Below are positions 1-8,689 of a DNA stretch of 64,000 nt, piece by piece. This stretch comes from Flavobacterium sp. GTDB lineage: Bacteria; Bacteroidota; Bacteroidia; Flavobacteriales; Flavobacteriaceae. Position numbers and translations under genes: made by a program. The notes under the pieces are model-generated. The model had not been told where the DNA came from, searched no databases, and saw only the letters and a list, made by a program, of their open reading frames with translations. How positions within the stretch are numbered: the stretch's first letter is position 1; each line of letters opens with the position of its first letter. The DNA is taken from NCBI RefSeq assembly GCF_039595935.1, contig NZ_JBCNKR010000006.1, forward strand, positions 2,390,001-2,454,000. The letters are read 5' to 3'.

Positions 1-19
1 AAATTGAATTTGAAATCTA

Positions 20-46
20 AGTTTCTGAGATTCTAAGGTTTTTTTC
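20..46. repeat. Single arm of the dispersed CTAAG-type repeat
   Basis: A short stretch built of CTAAG/CTGAG units spaced a few bases apart, followed by a T-run. The same unit makes long inverted repeats at 2514-2603 and 50620-50777. No opposite arm is seen here. The rest of 50-230 is AT-rich and I see no gene in it. Confidence 0.5.
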
Positions 47-231
47 TTTTTTTTGGGAAACTCAATTTTTTATATGTCGTCCATTAATTCTTCATCATCT
101 CTTTCGCGGGAAAGAATTAAGAGACATACAATTTTTAAATAGAAGCTTATATTTTTCATGATTATGATTTGTTTACTTTTTTATTATGAAGATGTTTGTT
201 TTTTAAAAAGGTTGCGTGAAAATAAAATATT

Positions 232-278
232 AAACCTCAAGTTCTGAACTTTTAATAAAAGCTCAGAACTTGAGGTTT
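232..278 (-). terminator. Strong terminator hairpin of the triple-repeat lipoprotein gene
   Basis: A perfect 16-bp stem (232-247 with 263-278), extended inward by a 5-bp CTTTT/AAAAG stem, lies 9 nt beyond the stop codon of the lipoprotein gene. T-rich sequence follows on the minus strand. Confidence 0.8.
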
Positions 279-286
279 ACCAAAAA

Positions 287-1336
287 TTAGTTATAAATGA
301 ATGTTGCTTTTCCGTCAACACAGTCAACTGATTTGGGTCTGCGAGGAACATCGCAAGTAGAATAAAGTTTCCATTTATAGTTAAACATTTCTTGCATCAT
401 AGTATACTCATTGATTTTAGCAAAAAAATCAGCAGTGTTAATATTTAAAGAATAAGGAATATACTTTTCTGGTCCCCCACAAGATTTTGATCCTATTGCC
501 GTAAAACTCCATTCTCCTGTGCATGGTTTATTGATATCAGAAAGTGCAATAATCTCATTGTACAATTTTTGCAGCTCTTGTTCTTCTATTTTTTGATCAG
601 CTCTATATAATAAAGTTGGTTTTTCATCAATGCAAGCAGCGGCTATTGGTTCAGAAACAACATCACATGTTGAACTAATATTCCATTTACGGTTGAATTC
701 CATTTGTTTTGCTTTATACATATTGATTTTTGCAAAAAAATCATCAGTCCTATTGACTTTTACAAAGTAAGGAATGTATTTTTCTGGTCCTCCGCAAGGT
801 TTTGATCCTATTGCAGTGAAATCCCAATCTCCATAACATGATGCATTGTTGATTGAAAGCGCAATAATTTCATCGTATAATTTTTCTAACTCTTGTTTTT
901 CTATATTTTGATCAGCTTGATATAGTAAAGTTGCTTTTCCATTGATACAGGCAGCAGCTACAGGTTTAGGAACTACCTCACAAGTTGAACTGATATTCCA
1001 TTTATTATTGAAAGTTTCTTGTTTTGCATTGTATGAATTGACTTTAGCTAAAAAATCAGTCTTATTTATTTTTAAAGAATATGGAATATATTTTTCTGGT
1101 TCTCCGCAAGGTTTTTTACCTATTGCAATAAAGTCCCAATCTCCTGAGCATGCTGCATTACTGTCAGAAAGTGCAACGATCTCATTATACATTTTTTCTA
1201 AATTTTTAGATTCTTCTTCTTTTAAAGATTGGTCATCTTGTGTTACTGCCGGACTTTTTGGTTTTAAGTATTCCTCAGGAGTGCAGGCGGTAAACGTTAA
1301 ACAAATTGTAATGGCTAATAATGTAATTTTTTTCAT
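287..1336 (-). CDS. Lipoprotein with three tandem ~100-residue Cys-rich repeats
   Basis: 349 residues. The start carries a lipoprotein signal with lipobox FTAC near residue 18, so it is predicted to be lipid-anchored in the envelope. The rest is three copies of one unit (about residues 41-142, 143-247, 248-349). Each unit has the order C..(D/E)W.F.AIG.K.CG.PEKYIPY, then N..DF.AK.N.Y, FN.KW, STC and a final Cys before a K.T..Y end, giving four Cys per unit that could form two disulfides. The repeat is also clear at DNA level with a period of about 315 nt, which suggests recent duplication within the gene. I recognise the single unit as a Bacteroidetes-type domain of unknown function and assign no activity. 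Confidence 0.8.
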   Translation of the reverse strand: MKKITLLAITICLTFTACTPEEYLKPKSPAVTQDDQSLKEEESKNLEKMYNEIVALSDSNAACSGDWDFIAIGKKPCGEPEKYIPYSLKINKTDFLAKVNSYNAKQETFNNKWNISSTCEVVPKPVAAACINGKATLLYQADQNIEKQELEKLYDEIIALSINNASCYGDWDFTAIGSKPCGGPEKYIPYFVKVNRTDDFFAKINMYKAKQMEFNRKWNISSTCDVVSEPIAAACIDEKPTLLYRADQKIEEQELQKLYNEIIALSDINKPCTGEWSFTAIGSKSCGGPEKYIPYSLNINTADFFAKINEYTMMQEMFNYKWKLYSTCDVPRRPKSVDCVDGKATFIYN

Positions 1337-1422
1337 GGCTTTAATTTTTTCTACAAAGAAGAAGGTTTTAAGAATTTTAAAAAGCCATGAAAAGTTTAAA
1401 AAACAATAAAATAAGCCTAACC

Positions 1423-1448
1423 CCTGAATAAAGTATAAAATATTCAGG
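1423..1448 (-). terminator. Hairpin downstream of the aldo/keto reductase
   Basis: CCTGAATA at 1423-1430 pairs with TATTCAGG at 1441-1448 around a 10-nt loop. It lies after the reductase stop and before the next gene in the same direction. The T-tract on the minus strand is weak, so termination is only likely. Confidence 0.4.
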
Positions 1449-1500
1449 TATTTAGATGCTGACTAGATTTTGTTTTTTTAGGAGTTGTTTAGTGATTTCC

Positions 1501-2487
1501 TTACCAAAGATGATGTACAGAAGGTTTTATATATTCGTCATAAATTTTATTCATTTCTGAAATTTTCTCTGCGCTTAGTTTAGGTAAATCGTAAACTGAT
1601 AAGTTTGAAAGTACATGACTTTCTTTTGAAGCTCCCGGAATGATACAGCTTATGTCATTAAAACTCAAAATCCATTGCAGAGCGATAGGAGCAAGATTTT
1701 CAGTTTCCGGAAACAATGCTTTTAGTTTTTCAACAGCTTTTAATCCTAAATCATAATCGATTCCCGAAAAAGTTTCGCCTTTATCAAAAGCTTCACCGTT
1801 TCTGTTGAAATTTCTATGATCTTGTGTGTCAAAAGTTGTTTTGGCATCAAATTTACCTGTTAAAAGTCCGCTCGCAAGAGGAACACGGGCAATGATTCCG
1901 ATATCTTTCTTTTGTGCTTCTGAGAAAAATAACTGTGATGGACGCTGACGGAATAAATTAAAGATAATCTGAACCGTGGTTACGTTTGAGTATTCAATAG
2001 CTTTTAAAGCTTCTTCAACTTTTTCGACACTTACGCCAAGATTTAAAATTTTCCCCTGATCTTTTAAACGATCAAACATTTCAAAGATTTCAGGTCTGTA
2101 ATATACTTCGGTAGGAGGACAATGCAGCTGAATCAAATCTAAAGTTTCCAGTCCGGTTCTTTTCAAACTGTCTTCAACAAATTTCTGAAGCACTTGTGGC
2201 TGATATCCGTCATTCACATGCGGGTTAATCTGACGTCCGCATTTTGTAGCGATATAAATACGTTCAGAGCGGGAGCGAACCACTCTTCCAACAGCAGTTT
2301 CGCTTAATCCGTTTTCATAAACATCGGCAGTATCAATAAAATTTACACCGTTGTCGATTGCTGTATTGATAAGTTCATCAGCTGTTTTATCATTAAATCC
2401 TGAACCCCATTTTCCTCCAATCTGCCAGGTTCCAAGTGAGATTTCAGAGATATTGAAGTTTGTTTTTCCGAGTTTTCTGTAATTCAT
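1501..2487 (-). CDS. Aldo/keto reductase
   Basis: 328 residues, the usual length for the single-domain TIM-barrel NADPH-dependent aldo/keto reductases. The catalytic tetrad can be placed: Asp52 and Tyr57 in IDTADVY, Lys82 in ATKCG and His122 in IQLHC. The C-terminal part has the cofactor-binding IIPGASKESHV segment. Closest in style to the general stress/oxidoreductase subfamily; substrate unknown. It follows cysE-cysM on the same strand but is separated from them by a long inverted repeat, so it is probably transcribed on its own. Confidence 0.9.
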   Translation of the reverse strand: MNYRKLGKTNFNISEISLGTWQIGGKWGSGFNDKTADELINTAIDNGVNFIDTADVYENGLSETAVGRVVRSRSERIYIATKCGRQINPHVNDGYQPQVLQKFVEDSLKRTGLETLDLIQLHCPPTEVYYRPEIFEMFDRLKDQGKILNLGVSVEKVEEALKAIEYSNVTTVQIIFNLFRQRPSQLFFSEAQKKDIGIIARVPLASGLLTGKFDAKTTFDTQDHRNFNRNGEAFDKGETFSGIDYDLGLKAVEKLKALFPETENLAPIALQWILSFNDISCIIPGASKESHVLSNLSVYDLPKLSAEKISEMNKIYDEYIKPSVHHLW

Positions 2488-2513
2488 TTTTTTTCTTTTT
2501 AGGTACTAAGTTA

Positions 2514-2603
2514 CTAAGGTTCTGAGGTGCTAAGTTTTTTTAAGTTGCTAAGCTTTTTATATTAAGTTTTTAAACTTAGAACCTTAGCATCTCAGAACCT
2601 TAG
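2514..2603. repeat. CTAAG-family inverted repeat between cysM and the aldo/keto reductase
   Basis: Left arm 2514-2534 and right arm 2583-2603 are 21-nt inverted copies with one mismatch. Both extend outward into further degenerate CTAAG units. The T-rich interior would sit in the loop. It probably folds into a long stem in RNA and may end cysM transcription. Confidence 0.7.
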
Positions 2604-2609
2604 AACCTT

Positions 2610-3497
2610 TTAGTCAAACAAATCCGAAGACAAATATCTGTCACCGCGATCGCAGATAACGGCAACTATAACTCCAGATTCTAATTTTTCAGCAATTTTA
2701 AGGGCTACTGCTACAGAACCGCCGCTGCTCATTCCGGCAAAAACGCCTTCTTCAAGCGCTAATCTTTTAGTCATTTCTCGGGCTTCTTCTTCGCTTACGT
2801 CAATAACGGTATCTACTTTCGAGGCATCGAAGATTTTAGGTAAATATTCCTGAGGCCATTTACGGATTCCCGGAATCTGAGATCCGTCGCTTGGCTGAGC
2901 ACCTACGATTTGAATCGCCGGATTTTTTTCTTTTAAATAAGTCGAAGTTCCAATAATGGTTCCTGTAGTTCCCATTGCCGAAACAAAATGCGTTACAGTT
3001 CCGTTAGTATCATTCCAGATTTCAGGCCCTGTGGTTTTATAATGTGCTTTCCAGTTATCGTCGTTTGCAAACTGATTTAGCATCAAATAACCGCCCTGAG
3101 CGACTTTTTTATCAGCATAATCTCTAGAACCAATAATTCCTTCTTCTGCTGGCGTTAAAATAACTGTTGCGCCATAAGCACGCATAGTTTGTGTTCTTTC
3201 TTTAGTTGAATCTTCTGGTAAAACCAATTCGATTTCTATACCAAATAATTGCGCAATCATGGCAAGGGCAATTCCGGTATTCCCGCTTGTTGCTTCAATT
3301 AATTTATCACCTGGTTTAATATCGCCTCTTTCAAGAGCAGCGGCGATCATATTATATGCAGCGCGGTCTTTTACACTTCCTCCCGGATTATTTCCTTCAA
3401 GTTTCAGTAAAAGCTTAACGTTTTTATTTTTAACCAAATTGACGGTTTCCATTAATGGAGTGTTTCCAATTAGGTTTAGTAACTTCTGTGGACCCAT
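2610..3497 (-). CDS. cysM: Cysteine synthase B (O-acetylserine sulfhydrylase)
   Basis: 295 residues of a fold-type II PLP enzyme that makes cysteine from O-acetylserine and sulfide or thiosulfate. The PLP lysine is Lys43 in GGSVKDRA, and the phosphate-binding TSGNTG loop is at 70-75. Length and the N-terminal LIGNTPL motif fit CysM/CysK. The start lies one base after the stop of the serine acetyltransferase gene, so the two enzymes that make and use O-acetylserine are translated from one message. CysM is preferred over CysK because of the short length; the distinction is not certain. Confidence 0.9.
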   Translation of the reverse strand: MGPQKLLNLIGNTPLMETVNLVKNKNVKLLLKLEGNNPGGSVKDRAAYNMIAAALERGDIKPGDKLIEATSGNTGIALAMIAQLFGIEIELVLPEDSTKERTQTMRAYGATVILTPAEEGIIGSRDYADKKVAQGGYLMLNQFANDDNWKAHYKTTGPEIWNDTNGTVTHFVSAMGTTGTIIGTSTYLKEKNPAIQIVGAQPSDGSQIPGIRKWPQEYLPKIFDASKVDTVIDVSEEEAREMTKRLALEEGVFAGMSSGGSVAVALKIAEKLESGVIVAVICDRGDRYLSSDLFD

Positions 3498-3498
3498 T

Positions 3499-4290
3499 TT
3501 ATTTTTTTTCTTTTATTTTAACTTCTGTTGTAGTGGTATTCAGAACGATAGAATCTTCAGGAATAGATTTTGTTATCCATGAGTTTCCGCCTATTATACT
3601 ATTTTTTCCAATGGTAGTTTCGCCTCCTAAAATGGTAGCATTAGCATAAATGCATACGTTTGCTTCAACGGTTGGATGTCTTTTCGCATTTTTCATTTCT
3701 TTGCTTACGCTCAAAGCTCCCAAAGTTACACCCTGATAAATTTTTACGTGTTTTTTGATAACGGTAGTTTCACCAATAACGATTCCCGTTGCGTGATCGA
3801 TAAAGAATGGCGAAGCAATATCGGCACCGGCATGAATATCAGTTCCGGTAATTCGGTGTGCGTATTCGCTCATTAATCTTGAAAATAACAGCAAATCCAA
3901 TTTGTATAATTCGTGGCTTAATCTGTAAATAGCGATGGCATAAAACCCCGGATATCCTAAATAAACTTCGTCAATACTGTTTGATGCCGGATCATTTTCT
4001 AAGATATATTCAGCATCCTGATTTAATTTTTCCAGAACTCCCGGAAGTTTTTCAACAAATCTGTCCCAAATCGATTCGCATAAATTTTCGGGTTTTTTGC
4101 AGGCGAGAACAGCAATTTCTTTAAAACGTATTTCAAGTTCGTCGATGCTTTCGTCAAGCGCGGCATTAGAATCAAAAAGAGTGTAGAAAAGCTTCTCTGT
4201 AAAATCTTCTGTTTTGGTTTTTATACCGTAATTTATATGAGAATGGCTTTTTAATGCCTTGATATTCTGTATGATATTGTCTTTTGTCAC
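3499..4290 (-). CDS. cysE: Serine O-acetyltransferase
   Basis: 263 residues. Transfers acetyl from acetyl-CoA to serine, the first step of cysteine synthesis. The N-terminal ~130 residues are helical; the C-terminal half is a left-handed beta-helix with hexapeptide repeats and the family signature DIHAGADIASPFFIDHATGIVIGE region (catalytic His in DIH and DHATG). It matches the EpsC/SAT type common in Bacteroidetes. First gene of a cysE-cysM operon, with a one-base gap to cysM. Confidence 0.93.
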   Translation of the reverse strand: MTKDNIIQNIKALKSHSHINYGIKTKTEDFTEKLFYTLFDSNAALDESIDELEIRFKEIAVLACKKPENLCESIWDRFVEKLPGVLEKLNQDAEYILENDPASNSIDEVYLGYPGFYAIAIYRLSHELYKLDLLLFSRLMSEYAHRITGTDIHAGADIASPFFIDHATGIVIGETTVIKKHVKIYQGVTLGALSVSKEMKNAKRHPTVEANVCIYANATILGGETTIGKNSIIGGNSWITKSIPEDSIVLNTTTTEVKIKEKK

Positions 4291-4477
4291 AATAGTAAAA
4301 TTGAGTGGATATTTTAAAACGTTAAAAGTAAGGCGTTTTTTGTAAATAAGGACACGATTTAACTAAAGAAATTTTGTTTTCAGGGTGGTATTTGTGATAA
4401 ATAAAAGAGAGATAAATGGTTATGTTTTATAAGATTCTTAAGAAGTTAATTGTGTAAATTAGCGTATAAAATATACG

Positions 4478-5182
4478 ATGATGAAAAATAATTCAACTTT
4501 TAAAAGTGCTATTTCTAATATTTCTTTTCCCGAAAACGAGAAAATCTGCGGAAAATCTATTCACGATCCTATTTTGAGTCTTATTATTAAAGATCATCCT
4601 TCGTTTTGTGATGAAGATTGTATTTCATTTCAGGAATTGAATGAATATCGCCAAAGATATATTTCTAATTATCTGTCTACTGAAATCGGAGCGCTTTCTG
4701 ATCTTGAAAAAAGTGTTATTTCATCTTTAAAAGAAGATAAATCAATCGTGAGTATTGTTGAAGATGAAGATGAAAAAAGAAGTTTTGGACAAAAAATAGC
4801 CGATCAGGTGGCTGATTTTGGCGGAAGCTGGACTTTTATTATTTCGTTTGTAGTTTTTATTGTGGTTTGGATTGGTTCGAATGTGTATTTGTTGCTCAAT
4901 AAAGGTTTTGATCCTTATCCGTTTATTTTGTTGAATTTGATTTTGTCCTGTATTGCCGCACTTCAGGCTCCGGTAATTATGATGAGCCAGAATCGTCAGG
5001 AAGAAAAAGACCGAAATCGTGCCAAGAAAGATTATATGATTAACCTGAAATCTGAATTAGAAATCAGAATGATTCATGATAAAATTGATCATTTGATTAT
5101 GCATCAGCAGCAAGAATTAATCGAAATTCAGAAAGTGCAGATTGAGATGATGAACGATATTTTAAACCAGATTAAAAAATAA
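4478..5182 (+). CDS. DUF1003 family membrane protein
   Basis: 234 residues. Two hydrophobic segments (about 108-132 and 143-165) are followed by MMSQNRQEEKDR, the hallmark of DUF1003 proteins, and then a charged, helical C-terminal tail likely to form a coiled coil. Family function is unknown. Two ATG codons in tandem open the frame; the first is used here. It stands alone between genes of the opposite strand. Confidence 0.85.
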   Translation: MMKNNSTFKSAISNISFPENEKICGKSIHDPILSLIIKDHPSFCDEDCISFQELNEYRQRYISNYLSTEIGALSDLEKSVISSLKEDKSIVSIVEDEDEKRSFGQKIADQVADFGGSWTFIISFVVFIVVWIGSNVYLLLNKGFDPYPFILLNLILSCIAALQAPVIMMSQNRQEEKDRNRAKKDYMINLKSELEIRMIHDKIDHLIMHQQQELIEIQKVQIEMMNDILNQIKK

Positions 5183-5196
5183 AAACAGTTAAAATA

Positions 5197-5481
5197 TCAA
5201 AAATAAAAGTGCTTTAAATAGTATCCAAAACAAACACAAACCAAATTTAATGCGGCAGCTTTCCAAACTATTTTTTGATAATTTTTTGATTTATTGAAAA
5301 AATAAAATAAAAGTAAAACAAGAAATAAAAGCGTTGTATAGATCGCCGGATACATTTTAAAAGCTGCTGAAAATTCTCCCTGAAAAAGTAAGAATAAAGA
5401 TCGCTGAAAACCACAGCCCAGACACTCAAAACCAAAGAACTTTTTGAACAGGCAGGGGATCATATATTTGTCTAAATTCAC
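5197..5481 (-). CDS. DUF2752 family small membrane protein
   Basis: 94 residues with a Cys-rich C.GC motif (ECLGCGFQR, residues 19-27) followed by two hydrophobic segments. This is the DUF2752 pattern: small inner-membrane proteins of unknown role with a conserved CPGCG-like motif. It converges with the DUF1003 gene, 14 nt between stops, with no obvious terminator. Confidence 0.75.
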   Translation of the reverse strand: MNLDKYMIPCLFKKFFGFECLGCGFQRSLFLLFQGEFSAAFKMYPAIYTTLLFLVLLLFYFFNKSKNYQKIVWKAAALNLVCVCFGYYLKHFYF

Positions 5482-5585
5482 AGGGTAATTTTTTACAATT
5501 TTACAAAAAAATATTCGATAACATTTCAGAAGAAAAGAACTTCTATTTTAAAGTTTTATACTTTTGGATTCTTAAACTTTAAAAA

Positions 5586-5771
5586 ATGAAAACTTTTAAA
5601 ATTTTAATTATGATTCTTGCGATTTCGGTTGCGCTTTATGAGCAGGTTTCTGATGATAAAAATATTTATATAATGGTAATTGCAATTGCTGTTTTTATGT
5701 TTGGGATGATGCAGCTGAGTGCAAAAACACCAAGTAAGAATCAAGAAAAAGAGGAGCAGGATGTTGACTAA
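5586..5771 (+). CDS. Small two-helix membrane protein
   Basis: 61 residues: two short hydrophobic segments (about 5-18 and 28-44) joined by a polar loop, then a charged tail. No family recognised. Its last codons overlap the start of the Smr-domain gene by 11 nt, which suggests coupled translation. Confidence 0.65.
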   Translation: MKTFKILIMILAISVALYEQVSDDKNIYIMVIAIAVFMFGMMQLSAKTPSKNQEKEEQDVD

Positions 5772-6324
5772 AGGAGATAAAGTTTCAGTCTTAGACGAAG
5801 CGATAAACGGAACAGTAGTTTCGGTTAAAAACAATGAAGTTTTGATCGAAACTGAAGATGGATTTATGATGACATTTTTTGTCAATGAATTAGTTAAAAT
5901 TCACGATTCCAGTAATTTAATGAATTCTATTAAAAGAATTAATTTAGAAGAAGTTACAAAAGAGAAAACGGAACCAAAACCGAGAAGTTTTGTTAAAGAA
6001 AAGAAGGATAAACGTGAAGTTGCAGTTCCGGAATTTGATTTACATATTGAAAAACTGGTAAAAAATAAACGCGGAATGTCTAATTATGATATTTTGACTT
6101 TACAAACTGAAACAGCAAAAAGACATATTGAATTTGCGATTAAAAACCGTATTCCAAAAATTGTTTTTATTCACGGTGTTGGCGAAGGAATTCTAAAAGC
6201 CGAACTGGATTTTTTATTAGGCCGTTATGAAGGAATTGATTTTCGAGATGCCAATTATCAAAAATATGGTTTAGGTGCAACAGAAATTTACATTCGTCAA
6301 AATATAAATAAAGATCAATTTTAG
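5761..6324 (+). CDS. Smr-domain protein (MutS2-like C-terminal nuclease domain)
   Basis: 187 residues from the ATG at 5761, chosen because the conserved part begins there (MLTKGDKVSVLD) and an upstream in-frame start would only add a basic stretch read from the overlapping gene. Residues ~1-45 form a small beta-rich domain. Residues ~105-187 are an Smr domain with the DLHIE and HGVGEGIL motifs, known for nucleic-acid binding or nicking. Free-standing Smr proteins of this layout are common in Bacteroidetes; the target is unknown. Confidence 0.85.
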   Translation: MLTKGDKVSVLDEAINGTVVSVKNNEVLIETEDGFMMTFFVNELVKIHDSSNLMNSIKRINLEEVTKEKTEPKPRSFVKEKKDKREVAVPEFDLHIEKLVKNKRGMSNYDILTLQTETAKRHIEFAIKNRIPKIVFIHGVGEGILKAELDFLLGRYEGIDFRDANYQKYGLGATEIYIRQNINKDQF

Positions 6325-6357
6325 AGTTCATTTTTTAGAATTTTAAGCATAAAAAAG

Positions 6358-6414
6358 GTCCGTTTTTCAAAACTGATTTCGATAGAAAATCAAATGAAAA
6401 ACGGACGTTTTTTT
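6358..6414. terminator. Bidirectional terminator between the Smr gene and the lipoprotein gene
   Basis: A 12-bp perfect stem (6358-6369 with 6395-6406) is flanked by an A-run on one side and a T-run on the other, between convergent genes. Confidence 0.8.
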
Positions 6415-6457
6415 GTAGGAATAAAATAAGATTTTTTTGGAATCCTTTTTTAGACTT

Positions 6458-7471
6458 TTAAGGAGTTACTGTTATTTTTCCTAAAAGAAAACTGTTGCCT
6501 AATTTAAAAGAGCTATTGTCTTTTTTCAATACTACATTCTTTAATACAACAGTATGTATGTAACTTGCTCCACCGGCAATTTCTTCTGTCGTAACTTCTA
6601 TAGTTGCTTTTGTACCTGCAGCTGTATCATTTGTTCCAATCCAGGTTTGACTTAATGAAGGTAAAGTTGGAATTTGTGATCCACAGAAATTATAATCTGA
6701 GGTAATACTTCCTGTTCCGCTTTTAAAAGTTCTATAAACAACTTTGTTTGTCGAAGAAGTTATATCTTGTGTTCTTGGCTGTCCTGTTGGAGTAGCTTCA
6801 TTTTTAAGAAGTGATGGGTCTAAGCTTTCTACAGTTAATGTAAAAGATGCATTGTAATTGTAAATTTTTGTATTGCCATTACAAACCTCCGCTTTATTGG
6901 TATCAGTATCTGCAAACGTTAAATCGGCAGGTGTTACCGTTGTTTGCAGTGTACCAAATTCAAAAAGTTCTTCAACCTGAGGTCCAGATGGTTTTAAGAA
7001 GGTTACATTATTAAATCTAATAGTATGATTGTAGGCTTTAATTCTGGTAGCTCCATTTGCATCAGGATCTGTCGTAACCTGATCAGTAACAATTTCTATT
7101 TTACCGGCTGTTCCAACCCATTCTTCCGTAACATTTGGTGTACTTGGCGGGATAGTTCCGCAGATATTGTCTTTGGCCACAGTTCCGTTATAAGCTCTGT
7201 ATAAAACACGATATTGTGCATTGTCAATGTCATATTCTACAGTACCCGGATCATTTATTAAGCCTTCTGTTCTTGGCAGTTGAAGAATAAAAGCTTCCTG
7301 AGATTTTAATTTATATACTATAAAAGGATCAGTACTGGTACTGTTTTCATCAAATGTAGTACAGCTTGTAGGCGTAACAGAATCAAAATCGATTGTATCA
7401 ACCGTTAGATCGCCGTCATCACATCCATTTAAGAAAAGCGCCAGTAATAAAAGGCTTGCATATTTTTTCAT
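6458..7471 (-). CDS. Putative surface lipoprotein, two-repeat
   Basis: 337 residues with a lipoprotein signal (lipobox FLNGC, Cys near residue 16). The mature part contains two related halves. Each has VYR.(Y/F), an (I/F)CG...P..P.....(E/Q).WIGT or WVGT segment and a strand pattern with HTIRFNNVTF or HTVVLKNVVL, so it looks like a duplicated beta-rich domain. No family recognised. A TAnnTTTG box lies just upstream. Confidence 0.75.
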   Translation of the reverse strand: MKKYASLLLLALFLNGCDDGDLTVDTIDFDSVTPTSCTTFDENSTSTDPFIVYKLKSQEAFILQLPRTEGLINDPGTVEYDIDNAQYRVLYRAYNGTVAKDNICGTIPPSTPNVTEEWVGTAGKIEIVTDQVTTDPDANGATRIKAYNHTIRFNNVTFLKPSGPQVEELFEFGTLQTTVTPADLTFADTDTNKAEVCNGNTKIYNYNASFTLTVESLDPSLLKNEATPTGQPRTQDITSSTNKVVYRTFKSGTGSITSDYNFCGSQIPTLPSLSQTWIGTNDTAAGTKATIEVTTEEIAGGASYIHTVVLKNVVLKKDNSSFKLGNSFLLGKITVTP

Positions 7472-7488
7472 CGTGATTTTATTTGTGC

Positions 7489-7496
7489 CAAAAATA
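7489..7496 (-). promoter_or_regulatory. TAnnTTTG -7 box of the two-repeat lipoprotein gene
   Basis: Reads TATTTTTG on the minus strand, 17 nt before the start codon. Confidence 0.5.
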
Positions 7497-7544
7497 GTGA
7501 AAAATTTGGCAAATGATATTTAAGATTAGACAATTGATATTTTA

Positions 7545-7552
7545 TAACTTTG
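7545..7552 (+). promoter_or_regulatory. TAnnTTTG -7 box of the cysteine desulfurase gene
   Basis: Reads TAACTTTG and ends 5 nt before the ATG at 7558. A transcript starting the usual few bases after the box would have almost no leader. Confidence 0.5.
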
Positions 7553-7557
7553 CATTA

Positions 7558-8682
7558 ATGAAAAAAGTATATCTCGATAACGCCTCAACGACTGCTATGC
7601 GACCTGAAGTTATTCAGGAAATGACAAAAATCATGGCAGAAGATTTTGGCAATCCGTCTTCAACACATAGTTTTGGCCGAAATGCCAGAACCATTTTAGA
7701 ACTTTCAAGAAAAAGTATCGCTAAACACCTTAATTGTTCAGCGCAGGAAATTGTTTTTACTTCTGGCGGTACAGAAGCTGATAACTGGATTTTAAGATCG
7801 GCAGTTGAAGATCTTAAAGTTGAACGTATTATTACTTCAAAAATCGAACATCATGCTGTTTTATACAGTGTTTTGGCATTGCAGTCTGATTACAATATTC
7901 AGGTTGATTATGTAAATGTTAATGCAGATGGAAGTCTTGATTTAACGCATCTTTCTAATTTATTATCCGAAGAGAAAAAAACGATCGTTAGTTTAATGCA
8001 CGTAAATAACGAAACCGGTACTGTTTTAGATTTAGAGAGAGTAGGAACTATTTGTAAACAATACAAAGCTCTGTTTCATTCAGATACTGTTCAGTCAATT
8101 GGAAAAACCGAAATCGATCTTCAAACCATTCCTGTAGATTTTATTCTGGCGAGTGCGCATAAATTTCACGGACCAAAAGGAGTAGGTTTTGCCTTTATTC
8201 GTAAAAACTCTGGTTTGCAGCCTATCATTTTCGGTGGAGAACAAGAAAAAGGTCTTCGTGCCGGAACTGAAGCCGTACATCAAATTGCCGGAATGGCAAA
8301 AGCGTTGTCGCTTTCGTATGAAAATTTAGATAAGAAAAGAAGTTATATTTCTGATCTAAAAAACTATCTTATCGAACAATTGGAAATTAATTTTCCGGGA
8401 TTTAGAATTAACGGAAAAAAAGAGGATTTCTACAACATAATCAATATTACGCTGCCTTTTTCTTCAGATAAAACATCGATGCTTTTATTTAGTTTGGATA
8501 TGAAAGGAATTGCAGTTTCAAGAGGAAGCGCCTGCCAGTCCGGAAGCATTAAACCTTCGCATGTTTTAAAAGAAATGCTTTCAGAAGATGACCTAAAATT
8601 GCCAAATCTCCGAATTTCATTTAGTCATTACAACACAAAAGAAGATATTGATTGGTTGATTGAGAGCCTTAAAGTGGTTTAG
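7558..8682 (+). CDS. Cysteine desulfurase, NifS/IscS family
   Basis: 374 residues from the ATG at 7558, where the conserved MKKVYLDNASTT start begins; an upstream in-frame ATG at 7513 would run through the promoter box. A PLP enzyme that takes sulfur from cysteine for Fe-S clusters or tRNA thiolation. The PLP lysine is Lys202 (SAHKFHGPKG) and the persulfide Cys is Cys326 (SRGSACQSGS). The extended active-site loop places it in class I (NifS/IscS type). No isc/suf partners are nearby. Confidence 0.93.
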   Translation: MKKVYLDNASTTAMRPEVIQEMTKIMAEDFGNPSSTHSFGRNARTILELSRKSIAKHLNCSAQEIVFTSGGTEADNWILRSAVEDLKVERIITSKIEHHAVLYSVLALQSDYNIQVDYVNVNADGSLDLTHLSNLLSEEKKTIVSLMHVNNETGTVLDLERVGTICKQYKALFHSDTVQSIGKTEIDLQTIPVDFILASAHKFHGPKGVGFAFIRKNSGLQPIIFGGEQEKGLRAGTEAVHQIAGMAKALSLSYENLDKKRSYISDLKNYLIEQLEINFPGFRINGKKEDFYNIINITLPFSSDKTSMLLFSLDMKGIAVSRGSACQSGSIKPSHVLKEMLSEDDLKLPNLRISFSHYNTKEDIDWLIESLKVV

Positions 8683-8689
8683 TTTTTAA

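Noticed and set aside
942..1409. 155-codon plus-strand frame opposite the triple-repeat lipoprotein
   Set aside because: Overlaps the repeat gene antisense and has no motif or promoter; its length follows from the repeat composition.
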